Source of the DNA: Agromyces sp. Root81 | GTDB lineage: Bacteria > Actinomycetota > Actinomycetes > Actinomycetales > Microbacteriaceae | Direction of reading: 5' to 3' | Assembly (NCBI RefSeq): GCF_001429165.1 | Contig: NZ_LMIR01000001.1 | Coordinates: 208,875 to 272,874, forward strand | DNA length: 64,000 nucleotides | In this document: piece after piece, positions 25,114 to 34,334 of the stretch | Layout: the number at the start of each line of letters is the position of its first letter | Position numbering within the stretch: position 1 is the first letter of the stretch | Notes under the pieces: model-generated | Database searches by the model: none | What the model saw: the letters and a program-made list of their open reading frames with translations, nothing else | Told to the model about the DNA's origin: nothing | Program-made: the position numbers and the translations under genes

Positions 25114-25566
25114 CTACGCCCGAGGTGCGGCCGGCGCGTACGCCGCGAGGCGCTCGCGGAGCGAACCGGTGTGCAACTCGAAGAGATGCTCGTCGTCATC
25201 GTAGAAGTAGATGGACTCGCCCTCGCCCTGAACCCGTGAGCGGGGCGGACGCTGTTCGAGGCCGAGGTCGTCGATCGCAAGACGCAGCCCGTCGAGTGCA
25301 CTCGCGTCGACCTGGAACGCGACGTGGTTGTAGGAGCGCGGCAGCTCGCCATCGCCCTGCATGATCGCCACCCACGTCGCCGACGGCTCATCGCCGATGA
25401 GGAAGAAGCGCTCCTCCGAGAGCGAGAACGTCTCCGCGCCGCTGTCGTACACGCGAACCGCGCCGAGCACGCTCGTGAGGATCGACTCCATGCGGTCGAG
25501 GTCGGTGACGATGAAGGTCACGTGGCTGAGCCCCGAGCTGGCGATGCGGCCGTTCGCGTCTGTCAT
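25114..25566 (-). CDS. FosX-type fosfomycin-resistance epoxide hydrolase
   Basis: A 150-residue VOC-superfamily metalloenzyme close to FosX, which adds water to fosfomycin. Metal ligands fit: His15 in LSHVTF, His81 in YNHVAF, Glu130 in LFELHTG. The FosX-specific general base is present as Glu45 in DSGAETFSLS, followed by the characteristic FFLIGD, WVAIMQG, PPRSRVQGEGES and YFYDDDEHLFELH. Relative to the FosX I recall it has a short insertion after FFLIGD (EPSAT). ATG 25566 fits the family N-terminus; the 17 extra codons upstream do not. It converges on lepA with 10 bp between stops. The assignment is from remembered family sequence. Confidence 0.8.
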   Translation of the reverse strand: MTDANGRIASSGLSHVTFIVTDLDRMESILTSVLGAVRVYDSGAETFSLSEERFFLIGDEPSATWVAIMQGDGELPRSYNHVAFQVDASALDGLRLAIDDLGLEQRPPRSRVQGEGESIYFYDDDEHLFELHTGSLRERLAAYAPAAPRA

Positions 25567-25698
25567 CCTTCCATTCTCGGAGGATCCGGCTCGCGCCATC
25601 GACCGCCGGCGCGGCACGCGCTAACGTGGTCGCCGTCGGCGGGTGGAAGGTACGGGCCGCACCGGGCGGTCGCCTCCACCCCGGAAGTGGGGCTGAGC

Positions 25699-26673
25699 AT
25701 GGTCCGGATGCTGCGTCCGCGAGCGCTGCGGCCGGGTGACACCGTCGCCGTGGCGGCGCTCTCGGGAGGACTCGATGCCGAGGAGGAGGCGTTGTTCGCC
25801 CGCGGCGTCGCCGAGCTCGAGGGGCTCGGCTTCGCCGTGCAGATCTCGCCGCTCGTCGAACCGGGGCGCCACTGGTGGTGGGGAGCAGCGACCCCGGCCG
25901 ATCTCGCGGGGGAGTTCAACCGGTTGCTCCGCGACCCCGAGGTGCGCGCGATCTTCGCCCTCACGGGCGGCCGTATGACGCTCGGCTATCTCGACCTGAT
26001 CGACTTCGCGGCCGTCGAGGCCGACCCCAAGCCCGTCATCGGGTTCAGCGACATCGACGTCGTGCTGCTCGCGCTGCACGCCCGCACCGGCCTCGTCGGC
26101 GTGCACGGCGACCTCGTGACCTTCGGGTACGGCGAATGGCACCAGGCGGGCGCCGACCGGCGGCAGGAGCTCGCCGACCTCTCGACCCGCATGCTCACGA
26201 GCAGCTTGCCGGTCGGCCTGCTGCCTTCGGACGGCGAGTGGGAGTGCTGGCGGGGCGGGCGTGTCGAAGGCCCACTGATCGGGGGCCTCCTGAACCGGCT
26301 CGTGCGCCTGCAGGCGACGCCGTTCGCGCTGCCGCTCGAACGCTTCGACGGCGCGATCCTCTTCTGGGAGGACGTCAACACCTCGACGTCGGCCATCTGG
26401 AACGACCTCCACGTGCTCCGCAGCGCGGGCATCCTCGACCGCGTCTCGGGCATGCTGGTCGGCCCCGTCGCCGACATCGAGGTCACCGAGGGCGGCCCCG
26501 GGCTGCGCGAGGTCGTGCTCGATGTGCTGGGCGGTCGCGACATCCCAGTGCTCGCGAACCTCGAGATCGGCCATGCGCCGCCGAACATCCCGCTGCCGCT
26601 CGGCGTCCGAGCCGAGCTCGACGCGGATGCCGGTTCGCTGGCGCTGCTCGAATCCGCCGTGAGCGGGCGCTGA
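25699..26673 (+). CDS. LD-carboxypeptidase, peptidase family S66
   Basis: A 324-residue S66-family serine peptidase (LD-carboxypeptidase or MccF-like). The N-terminal domain starts LRPGDTVAVAALSGG. The catalytic Ser is in PVIGFSDIDVVLLALH (Ser117), and TGLVGVHGD follows as expected. The C-terminal domain has GGLLNRL, ILFWEDVNTS (probable catalytic Glu) and LEIGHAPPNIPLPLGV (probable catalytic His). Family members trim murein tetrapeptides in recycling or cleave peptidyl-nucleotide antibiotics such as microcin C. A second ATG nine bases downstream is possible. Confidence 0.88.
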   Translation: MVRMLRPRALRPGDTVAVAALSGGLDAEEEALFARGVAELEGLGFAVQISPLVEPGRHWWWGAATPADLAGEFNRLLRDPEVRAIFALTGGRMTLGYLDLIDFAAVEADPKPVIGFSDIDVVLLALHARTGLVGVHGDLVTFGYGEWHQAGADRRQELADLSTRMLTSSLPVGLLPSDGEWECWRGGRVEGPLIGGLLNRLVRLQATPFALPLERFDGAILFWEDVNTSTSAIWNDLHVLRSAGILDRVSGMLVGPVADIEVTEGGPGLREVVLDVLGGRDIPVLANLEIGHAPPNIPLPLGVRAELDADAGSLALLESAVSGR

Positions 26674-26814
26674 ACGCGCTCGATGCACGGCACGTCGACG
26701 TCACCACCAGAACCGTCACAGGCGATCTCCGTAGAATCGACGGATGCCTGCCGGGTGCGCGTCGCGACTGCATCGCGCGCTCGACCGGCACCGCACCACA
26801 GGAGAGGCCAACGC

Positions 26815-27456
26815 ATGACCCGCCGAAGCACGTTCACCGACCAGTCGGTCACCTACGGCGCCATCGGCGCGACGCTCGCGCCCGATCTGCTGCGCTACCC
26901 GCCGGCCGGGTATCGACCCGCCGAGGATTCCGTGCGCCTCGGTTCGGGCATCGAGCGGTTCGAACGCGCCGCCGAGGCGCTCATGACGTGGGGCATCCAG
27001 CGCGGTTCGGGCTTCGAGGTCTCCGACATCTCCACCGGCACCGGCGCCCAGTACCCGGGCATCGTCTACGACGCCGAAGGGGCGCCGCTCACCGAGCAGC
27101 CCGCCCCGCGCATCGAGGAGCGGTTCGGTGCCGACGGCACGCCGTACATCGCCGCGGGCATGACGGCCACGCTCGAGCGCAAGCGCCGCTTCGGCGTCGA
27201 GACGACGCCGGTGCTCGTCGTCTACGTGATCGACGAGCCCGACCGCATCGGCTTCGCCTACGGCACGACCGCCGACGGCCCCGAGAGCGGCGAGGAGTCG
27301 TTCATCCTGGAACGTCGTGACGGCGACACCGTGTGGCTGACGATCCGTTCACTGCTCGCGACGTCGAGCGCCGTCGGAGCGCCGATGCAGCGCAAGCGCC
27401 GACGTGAGCTCACGAAGCTCGAGCTGCGGGCGCTCCATCCCGCAGGCGGCGTCTGA
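26815..27456 (+). CDS. DUF1990 family protein
   Basis: A 213-residue protein of the DUF1990 family (START-like fold, function unproven). Features are VTYGAIGATLAPDLLRYPPAGY near the start (in pieces), ERFERAAEALMTWGIQRGSGF, and in the second half VVYVIDEPDRIGFAYGTTADGPESGEESF, given here in shorter runs: FAYGTTADGPESGEESF. GGAGAGG precedes the ATG. It lies 2 bp before hemW on the same strand, so the two are probably co-transcribed. Confidence 0.85.
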   Translation: MTRRSTFTDQSVTYGAIGATLAPDLLRYPPAGYRPAEDSVRLGSGIERFERAAEALMTWGIQRGSGFEVSDISTGTGAQYPGIVYDAEGAPLTEQPAPRIEERFGADGTPYIAAGMTATLERKRRFGVETTPVLVVYVIDEPDRIGFAYGTTADGPESGEESFILERRDGDTVWLTIRSLLATSSAVGAPMQRKRRRELTKLELRALHPAGGV

Positions 27457-27458
27457 TC

Positions 27459-28709
27459 GTGGCATCCGCCCTGCCGCTCGGCGATCCGGCGCCCGCCGAC
27501 GGGCTCCTGCCCGCATCGGCCGCCGTCGGCGCCGAGGACCGCGCATTCGGCGTGTACATCCACGTGCCGTTCTGCCGGGTGCGTTGCGGCTACTGCGACT
27601 TCAACACGTACACGTCGGACGAGCTGCGCGGTGCGCGGCAGATGGACTACGCCGACCACGCGATCGCCGAGATCCGGATGTCGCGGCAGATGCTCGAGGC
27701 ATCCGCTGTGCCGCTGCGGCCGGCGTCGACGGTCTTCTTCGGCGGTGGCACGCCGACCCTGCTGCCTGCCGCCGACCTGGTTCGCATGCTCGCCGCCGCG
27801 CGAGACGAGTTCGGCTTCGAACCCGGCGCCGAGGTCACGACCGAGGCGAACCCCGATTCGGTCGGCCCCGAAGATCTCGTGCGTCTCGCCGAGGGCGGCT
27901 TCACCCGCGTCTCGTTCGGCATGCAGTCGGCTGTGCCGCACGTGCTCGCCGCGCTCGACCGCACGCACGACCCTGCGCGGGTGCCGCTCGTCGTGGGCTG
28001 GGCGCGCGACGCGGGCCTCGACGTGAGCCTCGACCTGATCTACGGCACGCCGGGGGAGTCGATCGACGATTGGCGCCGCAGCGTCGAGGCGGTCGTCGCA
28101 GAGCGGCCCGACCACGTGAGCGCCTACGCGCTCATCGTGGAAGACGGCACCAAGCTCGCGAGGCAGATCCGACGCGGCGAGCTCGCACAGCCCGACGATG
28201 ACCTCGAGGCCGACATGTACGAGCTCGCCGACGACCTGCTCGCTGCAGCCGGCTACGGGTGGTACGAGGTCAGCAACTGGGCGACGGATGCTTCGCACCG
28301 GTCACGCCACAACCTCGGCTACTGGCGCGGTGACGACTGGTGGGGCGTCGGCCCCGGTGCCCACAGCCATGTCGGCGGGGTGCGCTGGTGGAACGCGAAG
28401 CACCCCTCGGCGTATGCCGACCGGGTCACCGCGGGCGTCTCACCGGCGGTCGGTCGCGAGACGCTCGACGCGCCGACGCGCGAGGTCGAGCGCGTGCTGC
28501 TGCTCACCCGCATCCGCGAGGGCATCGCCGTCGCCTCACTGCACACCGGTGGTCGTCACGCGGTCGCCGGGCTCATCGCCGATGGGCTCGTGGACGCGAA
28601 AGCCGCCCTCTCCGGAGTGGTGACACTCACCAGGAGAGGGCGGCTGCTCGCTGACGCCGTGGTGCGGCGCCTGCTCGACGATTCGTCGGAGTTCAGCTCA
28701 CGAACTTGA
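27459..28709 (+). CDS. hemW: HemW-type radical SAM protein
   Basis: A 416-residue radical SAM protein of the coproporphyrinogen III oxidase-like HemW group, now considered haem chaperones. The iron-sulfur motif C-x3-C-x2-C is Cys39, Cys43 and Cys46 (HVPFCRVRCGYCDF). Further matches are FFGGGTPTLLP, EANPDSV, FTRVSFGMQS, LDLIYGTPGES and ISNWA-like VSNWATD. The Phe after the third Cys (CDF) supports HemW rather than true HemN. The GTG start at 27459 gives about 25 extra N-terminal residues. Its 3' end overlaps the convergent DUF4870 gene by 17 bp. Confidence 0.92.
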   Translation: MASALPLGDPAPADGLLPASAAVGAEDRAFGVYIHVPFCRVRCGYCDFNTYTSDELRGARQMDYADHAIAEIRMSRQMLEASAVPLRPASTVFFGGGTPTLLPAADLVRMLAAARDEFGFEPGAEVTTEANPDSVGPEDLVRLAEGGFTRVSFGMQSAVPHVLAALDRTHDPARVPLVVGWARDAGLDVSLDLIYGTPGESIDDWRRSVEAVVAERPDHVSAYALIVEDGTKLARQIRRGELAQPDDDLEADMYELADDLLAAAGYGWYEVSNWATDASHRSRHNLGYWRGDDWWGVGPGAHSHVGGVRWWNAKHPSAYADRVTAGVSPAVGRETLDAPTREVERVLLLTRIREGIAVASLHTGGRHAVAGLIADGLVDAKAALSGVVTLTRRGRLLADAVVRRLLDDSSEFSSRT

Positions 28710-29079
28710 TCGACATCGGGTAGGTGTAGGGCTGGCCCTGGTTGGCCTTCACCGCGGCGATGATGCTGAAGACGATGATGACGATGTACACGGCGATGAT
28801 GATGAAGATGCCGATGATCACCAGCGTCAGCACGGAGCCGACGATCAGGGCGATCGCCATCGTGATCTGGAAGTTCAGCGCGGTCGCGGTGTGGGCGCGC
28901 ACGAACGGTCCCTTGTCCTTCAGGATCAGGTACCCGATGAGGGCGGGCACGAAGCTGAAGAAGATGCCGCCGATGTGCACGAGCGTCGCCCAGAGCTTCT
29001 CATCGGCGGGGCTGAGCTGCTGGCTCGGCTGCTCGTAGGGGTTCGAGGGCGGCGGGGGAGGCGGGGTGGCGTCGGACAT
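28693..29079 (-). CDS. DUF4870 membrane protein, copy 1
   Basis: A 128-residue protein with a Pro-rich cytoplasmic start (SDATPPPPPPSNPYEQP) and hydrophobic helices near residues 38-52, 68-85 and 88-110. LSPADEKLWATLVHIGGIF, YLILKDKGPFVRAHTATALN and YTYPMSIKFV are typical of DUF4870. AAGGAG precedes the ATG. A paralogue follows upstream on the same strand at 29215-29640. The function of the family is unknown. Confidence 0.88.
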   Translation of the reverse strand: MSDATPPPPPPSNPYEQPSQQLSPADEKLWATLVHIGGIFFSFVPALIGYLILKDKGPFVRAHTATALNFQITMAIALIVGSVLTLVIIGIFIIIAVYIVIIVFSIIAAVKANQGQPYTYPMSIKFVS

Positions 29080-29214
29080 GATGTCTCCTTGTTCGGCTCG
29101 CCCGAGGGCGAGATTCGGTCTCGTCGCCCGACGGGCGAGGTTCGAAACACTCCATGCTGGCACAGCGGAGCGCGACGGGTGAGGAAATTTCTCGGCGCGC
29201 TCCGTGCCGGGGGC

Positions 29215-29640
29215 CTATTTGATGAGGCGGACGGCGAACGGGTAGCGGTAGTGCTGGCCGTCCTTCGCCTTCATGAAGGCGATGATCGAGAACACGACGC
29301 TCACGATCCAGGCGGCCCACACGATGAGGATGCCGATGAAGATGATCGAGAGGACCCAGCCGATGACATACGCGAAGAGAATCGTGATCTGGAAGTTCAG
29401 CGCCTCCTTCGCCTCGGTGTTCGTGAAGGAGCCGCGGTCCTTGAAGACGAGCCAGATGATGAGGGCCGACAGGAACCCGAGCACGCCGCCGAGGTGGGCG
29501 AACGAGCCCCACTGCACGTCCTGCTCCTGCGAGAGCGGTGCTGCTGCGGCAGGCTGAGGGGCGCCTTTCGGTGCGGTGGGGGGCTGCAGGGGAGGCGTCG
29601 GCTGGTCGGGGTCGGGTGCCGAGTCGTTGGGATCGGTCAT
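29215..29640 (-). CDS. DUF4870 membrane protein, copy 2
   Basis: A 141-residue paralogue of copy 1. It has a longer Pro/Ala-rich start (PDPDQPTPPLQPPTAPKGAP), then WGSFAHLGGVLGFLSALIIW, FKDRGSFTNTEAKEALNFQI, two more helices, and the ending HYRYPFAVRLIK. The shared core (F or V H-x-GG, K-D-x-G-x-F, ALNFQIT, Y-x-YP) shows tandem duplication. AAAGG precedes the ATG. It lies 135 bp upstream of copy 1 and is divergent from hrcA. Confidence 0.88.
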   Translation of the reverse strand: MTDPNDSAPDPDQPTPPLQPPTAPKGAPQPAAAAPLSQEQDVQWGSFAHLGGVLGFLSALIIWLVFKDRGSFTNTEAKEALNFQITILFAYVIGWVLSIIFIGILIVWAAWIVSVVFSIIAFMKAKDGQHYRYPFAVRLIK

Positions 29641-29786
29641 GTTGCGTGCCTTTCGGGGGTGCTCGCTGAACCGCGTCTTGCGCGACGGAGATATCGCAGC
29701 CAGGGGGATGACTCGCGGGATACGCATACGGTATCGCCGCCGTCCCGGTGCTGGCAACGGCCCCGACACGGGATGTCGCGATATGA

Positions 29787-29813
29787 TTGGCACTCACTCA
29801 GAACGAGTGCTAA
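29787..29813 (+). promoter_or_regulatory. CIRCE element, HrcA operator
   Basis: TTGGCACTC, nine bases, GAGTGCTAA. This matches the CIRCE consensus (TTAGCACTC-N9-GAGTGCTAA) with one change. It ends 22 bp before the hrcA start. TATGAT at 29782-29787 is a likely -10 box abutting the element, so HrcA bound here would block its own operon and dnaJ. Confidence 0.92.
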
Positions 29814-29835
29814 GCAGTCGAGGGAAGCGAGGGAC

Positions 29836-30858
29836 ATGGTCTCCGAACGCAGCCTCGCAGTACTGCGCGCGATCGTGCAGGACTACGTCGCGTCGCGCGA
29901 ACCCGTGGGCTCGAAGTCGATCGTCGAGCGCCACGCCTTCGGCGTGTCCGCGGCGACTATCCGCAACGACATGGCCCTCCTCGAAGAGGAGGAGCTGATC
30001 GCGGCTCCGCACACCTCGTCGGGCCGCATCCCGACCGACAAGGGCTACCGGGTCTTCGTCGACCAGCTGACCGAGGTGCGTCCGTTGAGCTCGGCTCAGC
30101 GGCAGGCCATCGAGACGTTCCTCGGCGAGTCCAGCGATCTCGACGAACTGCTCGCACGCACGGTGCGGCTCATCGCCCAGCTCACCAATCAGCTCGCGGT
30201 CGTGCAGTACCCGAGCTTCGGCAGCGCGCGTGTGCGTCACGTCGAGCTCATCTCGCTCGCCCCCGAACGCGTGCTCTGCATCCTGATCACCGACTCCGGC
30301 CAGGTCGAGCAGCGACTCGCCGAGCTGGAGCAGCCGGTCGATGAAGCGACGCTCGACTCGCTCCGGGTGCGGCTGAACGAGATCGCGGGCGGTCGCGCGA
30401 TGGCGGATGCCGCCGACGCCCTGTCGGGCGAGATCGACAACGTCGACCCGCATCACGCCGCGGTGCTGCACACCCTCGCCGTCACGCTCGCCGAGCAGGC
30501 GCGCGCACAGCGGCAGGACCGCCTCGTCGTCGCCGGCGCGGCGAACCTCGTTCGCACCGAGCAGGACTTCGCCGGCTCGATCCTCGGCGTGATCGAGGCG
30601 ATCGAGGAGCAGGTCGTGCTGCTGAGGCTCTTCGGCGAGATGGCGACCGACGAGCACGCCGTCACCGTGCGCATCGGCCGCGAGAACGCCTCGTTCGGTC
30701 TCGGCGAGACCTCGGTCGTCTCGAGCGCCTTCGCGATCCCCGGCCGCGACATCTCGCGCCTCGGCATCGTCGGCCCCACCCGCATGGACTACTCCCACAG
30801 CATGGCGGCCGTTCGCGCCGTCGCCCGATACCTCTCCCGTACGCTCGGCGAGAACTGA
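29836..30858 (+). CDS. hrcA: Heat-inducible transcription repressor HrcA
   Basis: A 340-residue repressor of normal length. The N-terminal winged helix ([53 protein letters not shown]) binds CIRCE. The central and C-terminal regions ([30 protein letters not shown]) are the GroEL-responsive dimerisation part. A CIRCE element directly upstream implies autoregulation. dnaJ follows after about 55 bp and is most likely co-transcribed. Confidence 0.96.
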   Translation: MVSERSLAVLRAIVQDYVASREPVGSKSIVERHAFGVSAATIRNDMALLEEEELIAAPHTSSGRIPTDKGYRVFVDQLTEVRPLSSAQRQAIETFLGESSDLDELLARTVRLIAQLTNQLAVVQYPSFGSARVRHVELISLAPERVLCILITDSGQVEQRLAELEQPVDEATLDSLRVRLNEIAGGRAMADAADALSGEIDNVDPHHAAVLHTLAVTLAEQARAQRQDRLVVAGAANLVRTEQDFAGSILGVIEAIEEQVVLLRLFGEMATDEHAVTVRIGRENASFGLGETSVVSSAFAIPGRDISRLGIVGPTRMDYSHSMAAVRAVARYLSRTLGEN

Positions 30859-30913
30859 ACCCGCCGCCCGTCGCAACCGACCGGCATCCGGCAAGCGAAA
30901 GGACATGCCCTCC

Positions 30914-32014
30914 GTGGCCGACCACTACGAGGTCCTCGGCGTCTCTCACGACGCCACCCCCGACGAGATCAAGAAGGCGTACCGTCGCCTCGCGCGCGAA
31001 CTCCACCCCGACGTCAACCCGGGCGCCGAGGCATCCGAGCGCTTCAAGTCGGTCACGCACGCCTACGACGTGCTCTCCGACCCCAAGCAGCGCCAGCAGT
31101 ACGACCTCGGCGACCAGGGCGGCTTCGGCGGCGGCCAGAACTTCGGCGGCTTCGGCGACATCTTCGAGACCTTCTTCGGTGCGGGCCAGCAGAGCCGCGG
31201 GCCTCGCTCGCGTCGCGAACGCGGTCAGGACGCGCTGCTGCGGGTCGAGGTCGGCCTCGACGAGGTGATCTTCGGCACGCATCGCGACATCGAGGTCGAC
31301 ACCGCGGTGACCTGCGAGACATGCCACGGCTCGTGCTGCCAGCCGGGCACCTCGCCCGTCACGTGCGACATCTGCCACGGCACGGGGTCGCTCCAGCGCT
31401 CGGTGCGCTCGCTCCTCGGCAACGTGATGACGTCGAGCCCCTGCGGCACCTGCCGCGGCTACGGCACGGTCATCGCGACGCCCTGCGTGACCTGCCAGGG
31501 CCAGGGACGGGTTCGCGCCCGCCGCACCGTCCCGGTCGACATCCCCGCGGGCGTCGACACCGGCGTGCGACTGCAGATGCCCGGCTCGGGCGAGGCCGGC
31601 CCCGCCGGCGGCCCGAACGGCGACCTCTACCTCGAGATCAAGGTCAAGAACCACGACGTCTTCAGCCGCAACGGCGACGACCTGCTGTGCACCCTCGAGG
31701 TCTCGATGACCGACGCGATCCTCGGCACGCACGCGACGATCCCCGCACTCGACGGCGACGTCTCGCTCGAGCTCAAGTCCGGCCTGCAAAGCGGCGAGAT
31801 CCTCACGGTGAAGGACCGGGGCGTCTCGCGCCTGCGCGGTTCGGGCCGGGGCGACCTGAAGGTCGGCATCCAGGTGGTCACGCCGACCAAGCTCTCGTCG
31901 AAGGAGCGCGACCTCATGCAGCAGTTCGCCGCGTCGAAGAAGGCGGCCGCACCCGAGCTCAGCCACTTCCAGCAGGGCATCTTCGCCCGCCTGCGCGACC
32001 GGTTCATCGGTTAG
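30914..32014 (+). CDS. dnaJ: Chaperone DnaJ (type I Hsp40)
   Basis: A 366-residue co-chaperone that stimulates DnaK. The J domain contains HPD at residues 31-33 ([16 protein letters not shown]). A Gly/Phe stretch follows, then four zinc-binding repeats: [24 protein letters not shown] and CVTCQGQG. The first repeat ends in Cys instead of Gly. Then come the C-terminal substrate domains. GTG 30914 ([10 protein letters not shown]) was chosen because AAAGGA is 10 bases from it but only about two from ATG 30905. This is the hrcA-linked second DnaJ of actinobacteria. Confidence 0.95.
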   Translation: MADHYEVLGVSHDATPDEIKKAYRRLARELHPDVNPGAEASERFKSVTHAYDVLSDPKQRQQYDLGDQGGFGGGQNFGGFGDIFETFFGAGQQSRGPRSRRERGQDALLRVEVGLDEVIFGTHRDIEVDTAVTCETCHGSCCQPGTSPVTCDICHGTGSLQRSVRSLLGNVMTSSPCGTCRGYGTVIATPCVTCQGQGRVRARRTVPVDIPAGVDTGVRLQMPGSGEAGPAGGPNGDLYLEIKVKNHDVFSRNGDDLLCTLEVSMTDAILGTHATIPALDGDVSLELKSGLQSGEILTVKDRGVSRLRGSGRGDLKVGIQVVTPTKLSSKERDLMQQFAASKKAAAPELSHFQQGIFARLRDRFIG

Positions 32015-32026
32015 GCGGATGCTGCG

Positions 32027-32761
32027 GTGAGCCACCTCTACCTCGACGAGTCACTCGATCTCGCCGCCGTCGCGCCCGGCGGCAGCGTCGCGCTCTCGGG
32101 CGATGAGGCACGCCACGCGGTCACCGTCTCACGCGTGCGGCCGGGTGAGCGCATCGCGATCGGCGACGGGCGCGGCACGCTCGTGCACGGCGTCGTCGCG
32201 TCGACCGGCGCCCGAGAGCTCGAACTCACGGTCGACGAGGTGATCGTCGAGGAGCCTGCCGCGCCGCGCATCACCCTCGTGCAGGCGCTCGCGAAGGGCG
32301 ACCGCGACGAGCTCGCGGTGCAGGCCGCGACCGAGCTCGGCGTCGACGCGATCGTGCCATGGGCGGCGAGTCGCTCCGTCTCGCGGTGGGAGGGCCCGAA
32401 GGCCGAGAAGGGCCGCCAGCGCTGGGCGACCATCGTGCGCGAGGCGGTCAAGCAGTCGATCCGAGCCTGGCTGCCGCCTGTGGCGCCGGTGACGACGACC
32501 GGCCAGCTCGCCGAGCGTCTCGACGGGCAGCGGATGCTGCTGCTCGAGCCGACCGCGACGGCGACGCTCACCGACATCCGACCCGACGGCCGCGACCTGG
32601 CACTCGTCGTCGGACCCGAGGGCGGCATCTCGCCGGCCGAGATCGAACGACTCGTCGCCGCCGGCGCCGAACCGGTGCGGCTCGGGGCATCCGTGCTGCG
32701 CACCTCGACGGCCGGCCCGGCCGCGATCGCGGTGCTGGGCGTCGCGCTCGGGCGGTGGTGA
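32027..32761 (+). CDS. rsmE: 16S rRNA (uracil-1498-N3)-methyltransferase
   Basis: A 244-residue SPOUT-class methyltransferase that modifies U1498 of 16S rRNA. Features are SGDEARHAVTVSRVRPGERI near the N-terminus (PUA-like domain), QALAKGDRDELAVQAATELG, RQRWATIVREAVKQS, and the knot motif VVGPEGGISPAEIERL with LGASVLRTSTAGPAAIAVL. It starts at GTG 32027, 12 bp after dnaJ, within the hrcA-dnaJ-rsmE-HIT-phoH-ybeY-corC-era cluster. Confidence 0.95.
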   Translation: MSHLYLDESLDLAAVAPGGSVALSGDEARHAVTVSRVRPGERIAIGDGRGTLVHGVVASTGARELELTVDEVIVEEPAAPRITLVQALAKGDRDELAVQAATELGVDAIVPWAASRSVSRWEGPKAEKGRQRWATIVREAVKQSIRAWLPPVAPVTTTGQLAERLDGQRMLLLEPTATATLTDIRPDGRDLALVVGPEGGISPAEIERLVAAGAEPVRLGASVLRTSTAGPAAIAVLGVALGRW

Positions 32762-32785
32762 GGCATCCGTCGCTACGATGGAGTA

Positions 32786-33163
32786 ATGACCGAGTCCCGC
32801 GTAGAACCGACCCTCTTCGAGCGCATCGCCGCCCGTGAGATCCCCGCGCGTCTGGTCGCAGAGACCGACCGCGTCATCGCGTTCCACGACATCGCGCCGA
32901 AGGCGCCCGTGCACGTCGTCGTGACCCCGAAATCAGCGGAGTACCGCGACGTCGTCGAGCTCGCCGCGGGCGACCCGGGTCTGCTCGCCGAACTCGTCGA
33001 GGTCGCCAACGGCGTCGCCGTCGAGCTCGCCGGTGGCCAGTTCCGCCTCGTCTTCAACACCGGTGCCGCCGCGGGCCAGACCATCTTCCACGTGCACGCG
33101 CACGTGCTCGCCGACGGCAGCCCGGCCGGCGGCCTCGAGGAGGCCACGCTTGCCGGAGAGTGA
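32786..33163 (+). CDS. HIT-family nucleotide-binding protein
   Basis: A 125-residue histidine-triad protein of the HinT branch, a nucleoside phosphoramidase or hydrolase. The triad H-x-H-x-H is at residues 102-106 (FHVHAHVLAD). The N-terminal FERIAAREIPARLV, FHDIAPKAPVHVVVTPK and FNTGAAAGQTIFH are typical. It sits between rsmE and phoH, and its last 14 bp overlap the phoH start. Confidence 0.93.
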   Translation: MTESRVEPTLFERIAAREIPARLVAETDRVIAFHDIAPKAPVHVVVTPKSAEYRDVVELAAGDPGLLAELVEVANGVAVELAGGQFRLVFNTGAAAGQTIFHVHAHVLADGSPAGGLEEATLAGE

Positions 33164-34334
33164 CCCGATCGGCGACTTCGCCGAAGCAGCGGCCCCCACG
33201 CCAGATGAGGAGCGGCTCGGCGTCGACTCAGATGAGGAGCGGCTCGGCGTCGACTCAGATGAGGAGCGGCTCGGCGTCGACTCAGACGAGGAGCGGCTCA
33301 GCATCGACGGCATCGCCATGGTGCGACTCCTCGGCCCGCAGGACCGACTGCTCACCCAGGTGCAGCGCGAGTATCCCGGCGTGCAGGTGCACGTGCGCGG
33401 CAACGAGATCGCGATCCGCGGCGACCAGGAAGGGCGCATGCACGTGCGCCGACTCATCGAGGAACTGCTCGAGCTCGTGCGCAGCGGGCAGGACCCCACC
33501 CCGACCGAAGTGAGGAGCTCGGCCCGCATGCTCGAAGCCGATCCCAATGCCAAGCCGTCCGAGCTGCTCGGGCAGGTCATCGTCTCGAGCCGCGGCAAGA
33601 CCATCCGGCCGAAGACCGAGGGCCAGCGGCGCTACGTCGACGCCATCGACGAGCACACGATCGTGTTCGGCATCGGCCCGGCGGGCACCGGCAAGACCTA
33701 CCTCGCGATGGCCAAGGCCGTGCAGGCGCTGCAGCGCAAAGAGGTCAGCCGCATCATCCTGACGCGCCCGGCCGTCGAGGCGGGGGAGCGCCTCGGCTTC
33801 CTGCCCGGCACGCTCACCGACAAGATCGACCCCTACCTGCGCCCGCTCTACGACGCGCTCAACGAGATGATGGACCCCGAGCTCGTGCCGAAGCTGCTCG
33901 CCTCGGGCACCGTCGAGGTCGCGCCGCTCGCCTACATGCGCGGCCGCACGCTGAATGACTCCTTCGTCGTGCTCGACGAGGCGCAGAACACGACGCCCGA
34001 GCAGATGAAGATGTTCCTCACCCGCCTCGGGTTCGGGTCGCGCATGGTCGTCACCGGTGACATCACCCAGATCGACCTGCCCGGCGGCGCCAGCGGCCTG
34101 CGGCTCGTCACCCGAATCCTCGACCATGTCGAGGACATCGAGTTCGTGCGCCTCACGAGCGACGACGTCGTGCGTCACACCCTCGTCGGCCGCATCGTCG
34201 ACGCCTACACCGAATTCGACCAGCGCCAGCAGGCGCAGCGATTCGAGCGCGACCAGGCGCGCGAGTTCGCCAACCGCGCCGAACGGCGCGGCGCCGGCCC
34301 ACGCGACCACCTGCCGAGGAAGGGCAAGGCATGA
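33150..34334 (+). CDS. PhoH-family ATPase with acidic N-terminal repeats
   Basis: A 394-residue PhoH-like ATPase, linked by context to ribosome and RNA metabolism through ybeY. The P-loop is GPAGTGKT (about residues 176-183). [17 protein letters not shown] and [19 protein letters not shown] (Walker B and beyond) are fully typical. The TTG at 33150 is chosen because GAGGAGG lies seven bases upstream and it overlaps the HIT stop, giving coupling. Unusually, residues 19-54 are four near-identical nine-residue repeats (DEERLGVDS), which family members normally lack. Confidence 0.93.
   Translation: MPESDPIGDFAEAAAPTPDEERLGVDSDEERLGVDSDEERLGVDSDEERLSIDGIAMVRLLGPQDRLLTQVQREYPGVQVHVRGNEIAIRGDQEGRMHVRRLIEELLELVRSGQDPTPTEVRSSARMLEADPNAKPSELLGQVIVSSRGKTIRPKTEGQRRYVDAIDEHTIVFGIGPAGTGKTYLAMAKAVQALQRKEVSRIILTRPAVEAGERLGFLPGTLTDKIDPYLRPLYDALNEMMDPELVPKLLASGTVEVAPLAYMRGRTLNDSFVVLDEAQNTTPEQMKMFLTRLGFGSRMVVTGDITQIDLPGGASGLRLVTRILDHVEDIEFVRLTSDDVVRHTLVGRIVDAYTEFDQRQQAQRFERDQAREFANRAERRGAGPRDHLPRKGKA
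33204..33311 (+). repeat. Four 27-bp tandem repeats inside phoH
   Basis: Units at 33204-33230, 33231-33257 and 33258-33284 are identical at base level. The fourth (33285-33311) has a few changes. Each encodes DEERLGVDS (the last DEERLSIDG). The identity of the first three implies recent slippage expansion or gene conversion; unit number may vary between strains. Confidence 0.95.
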
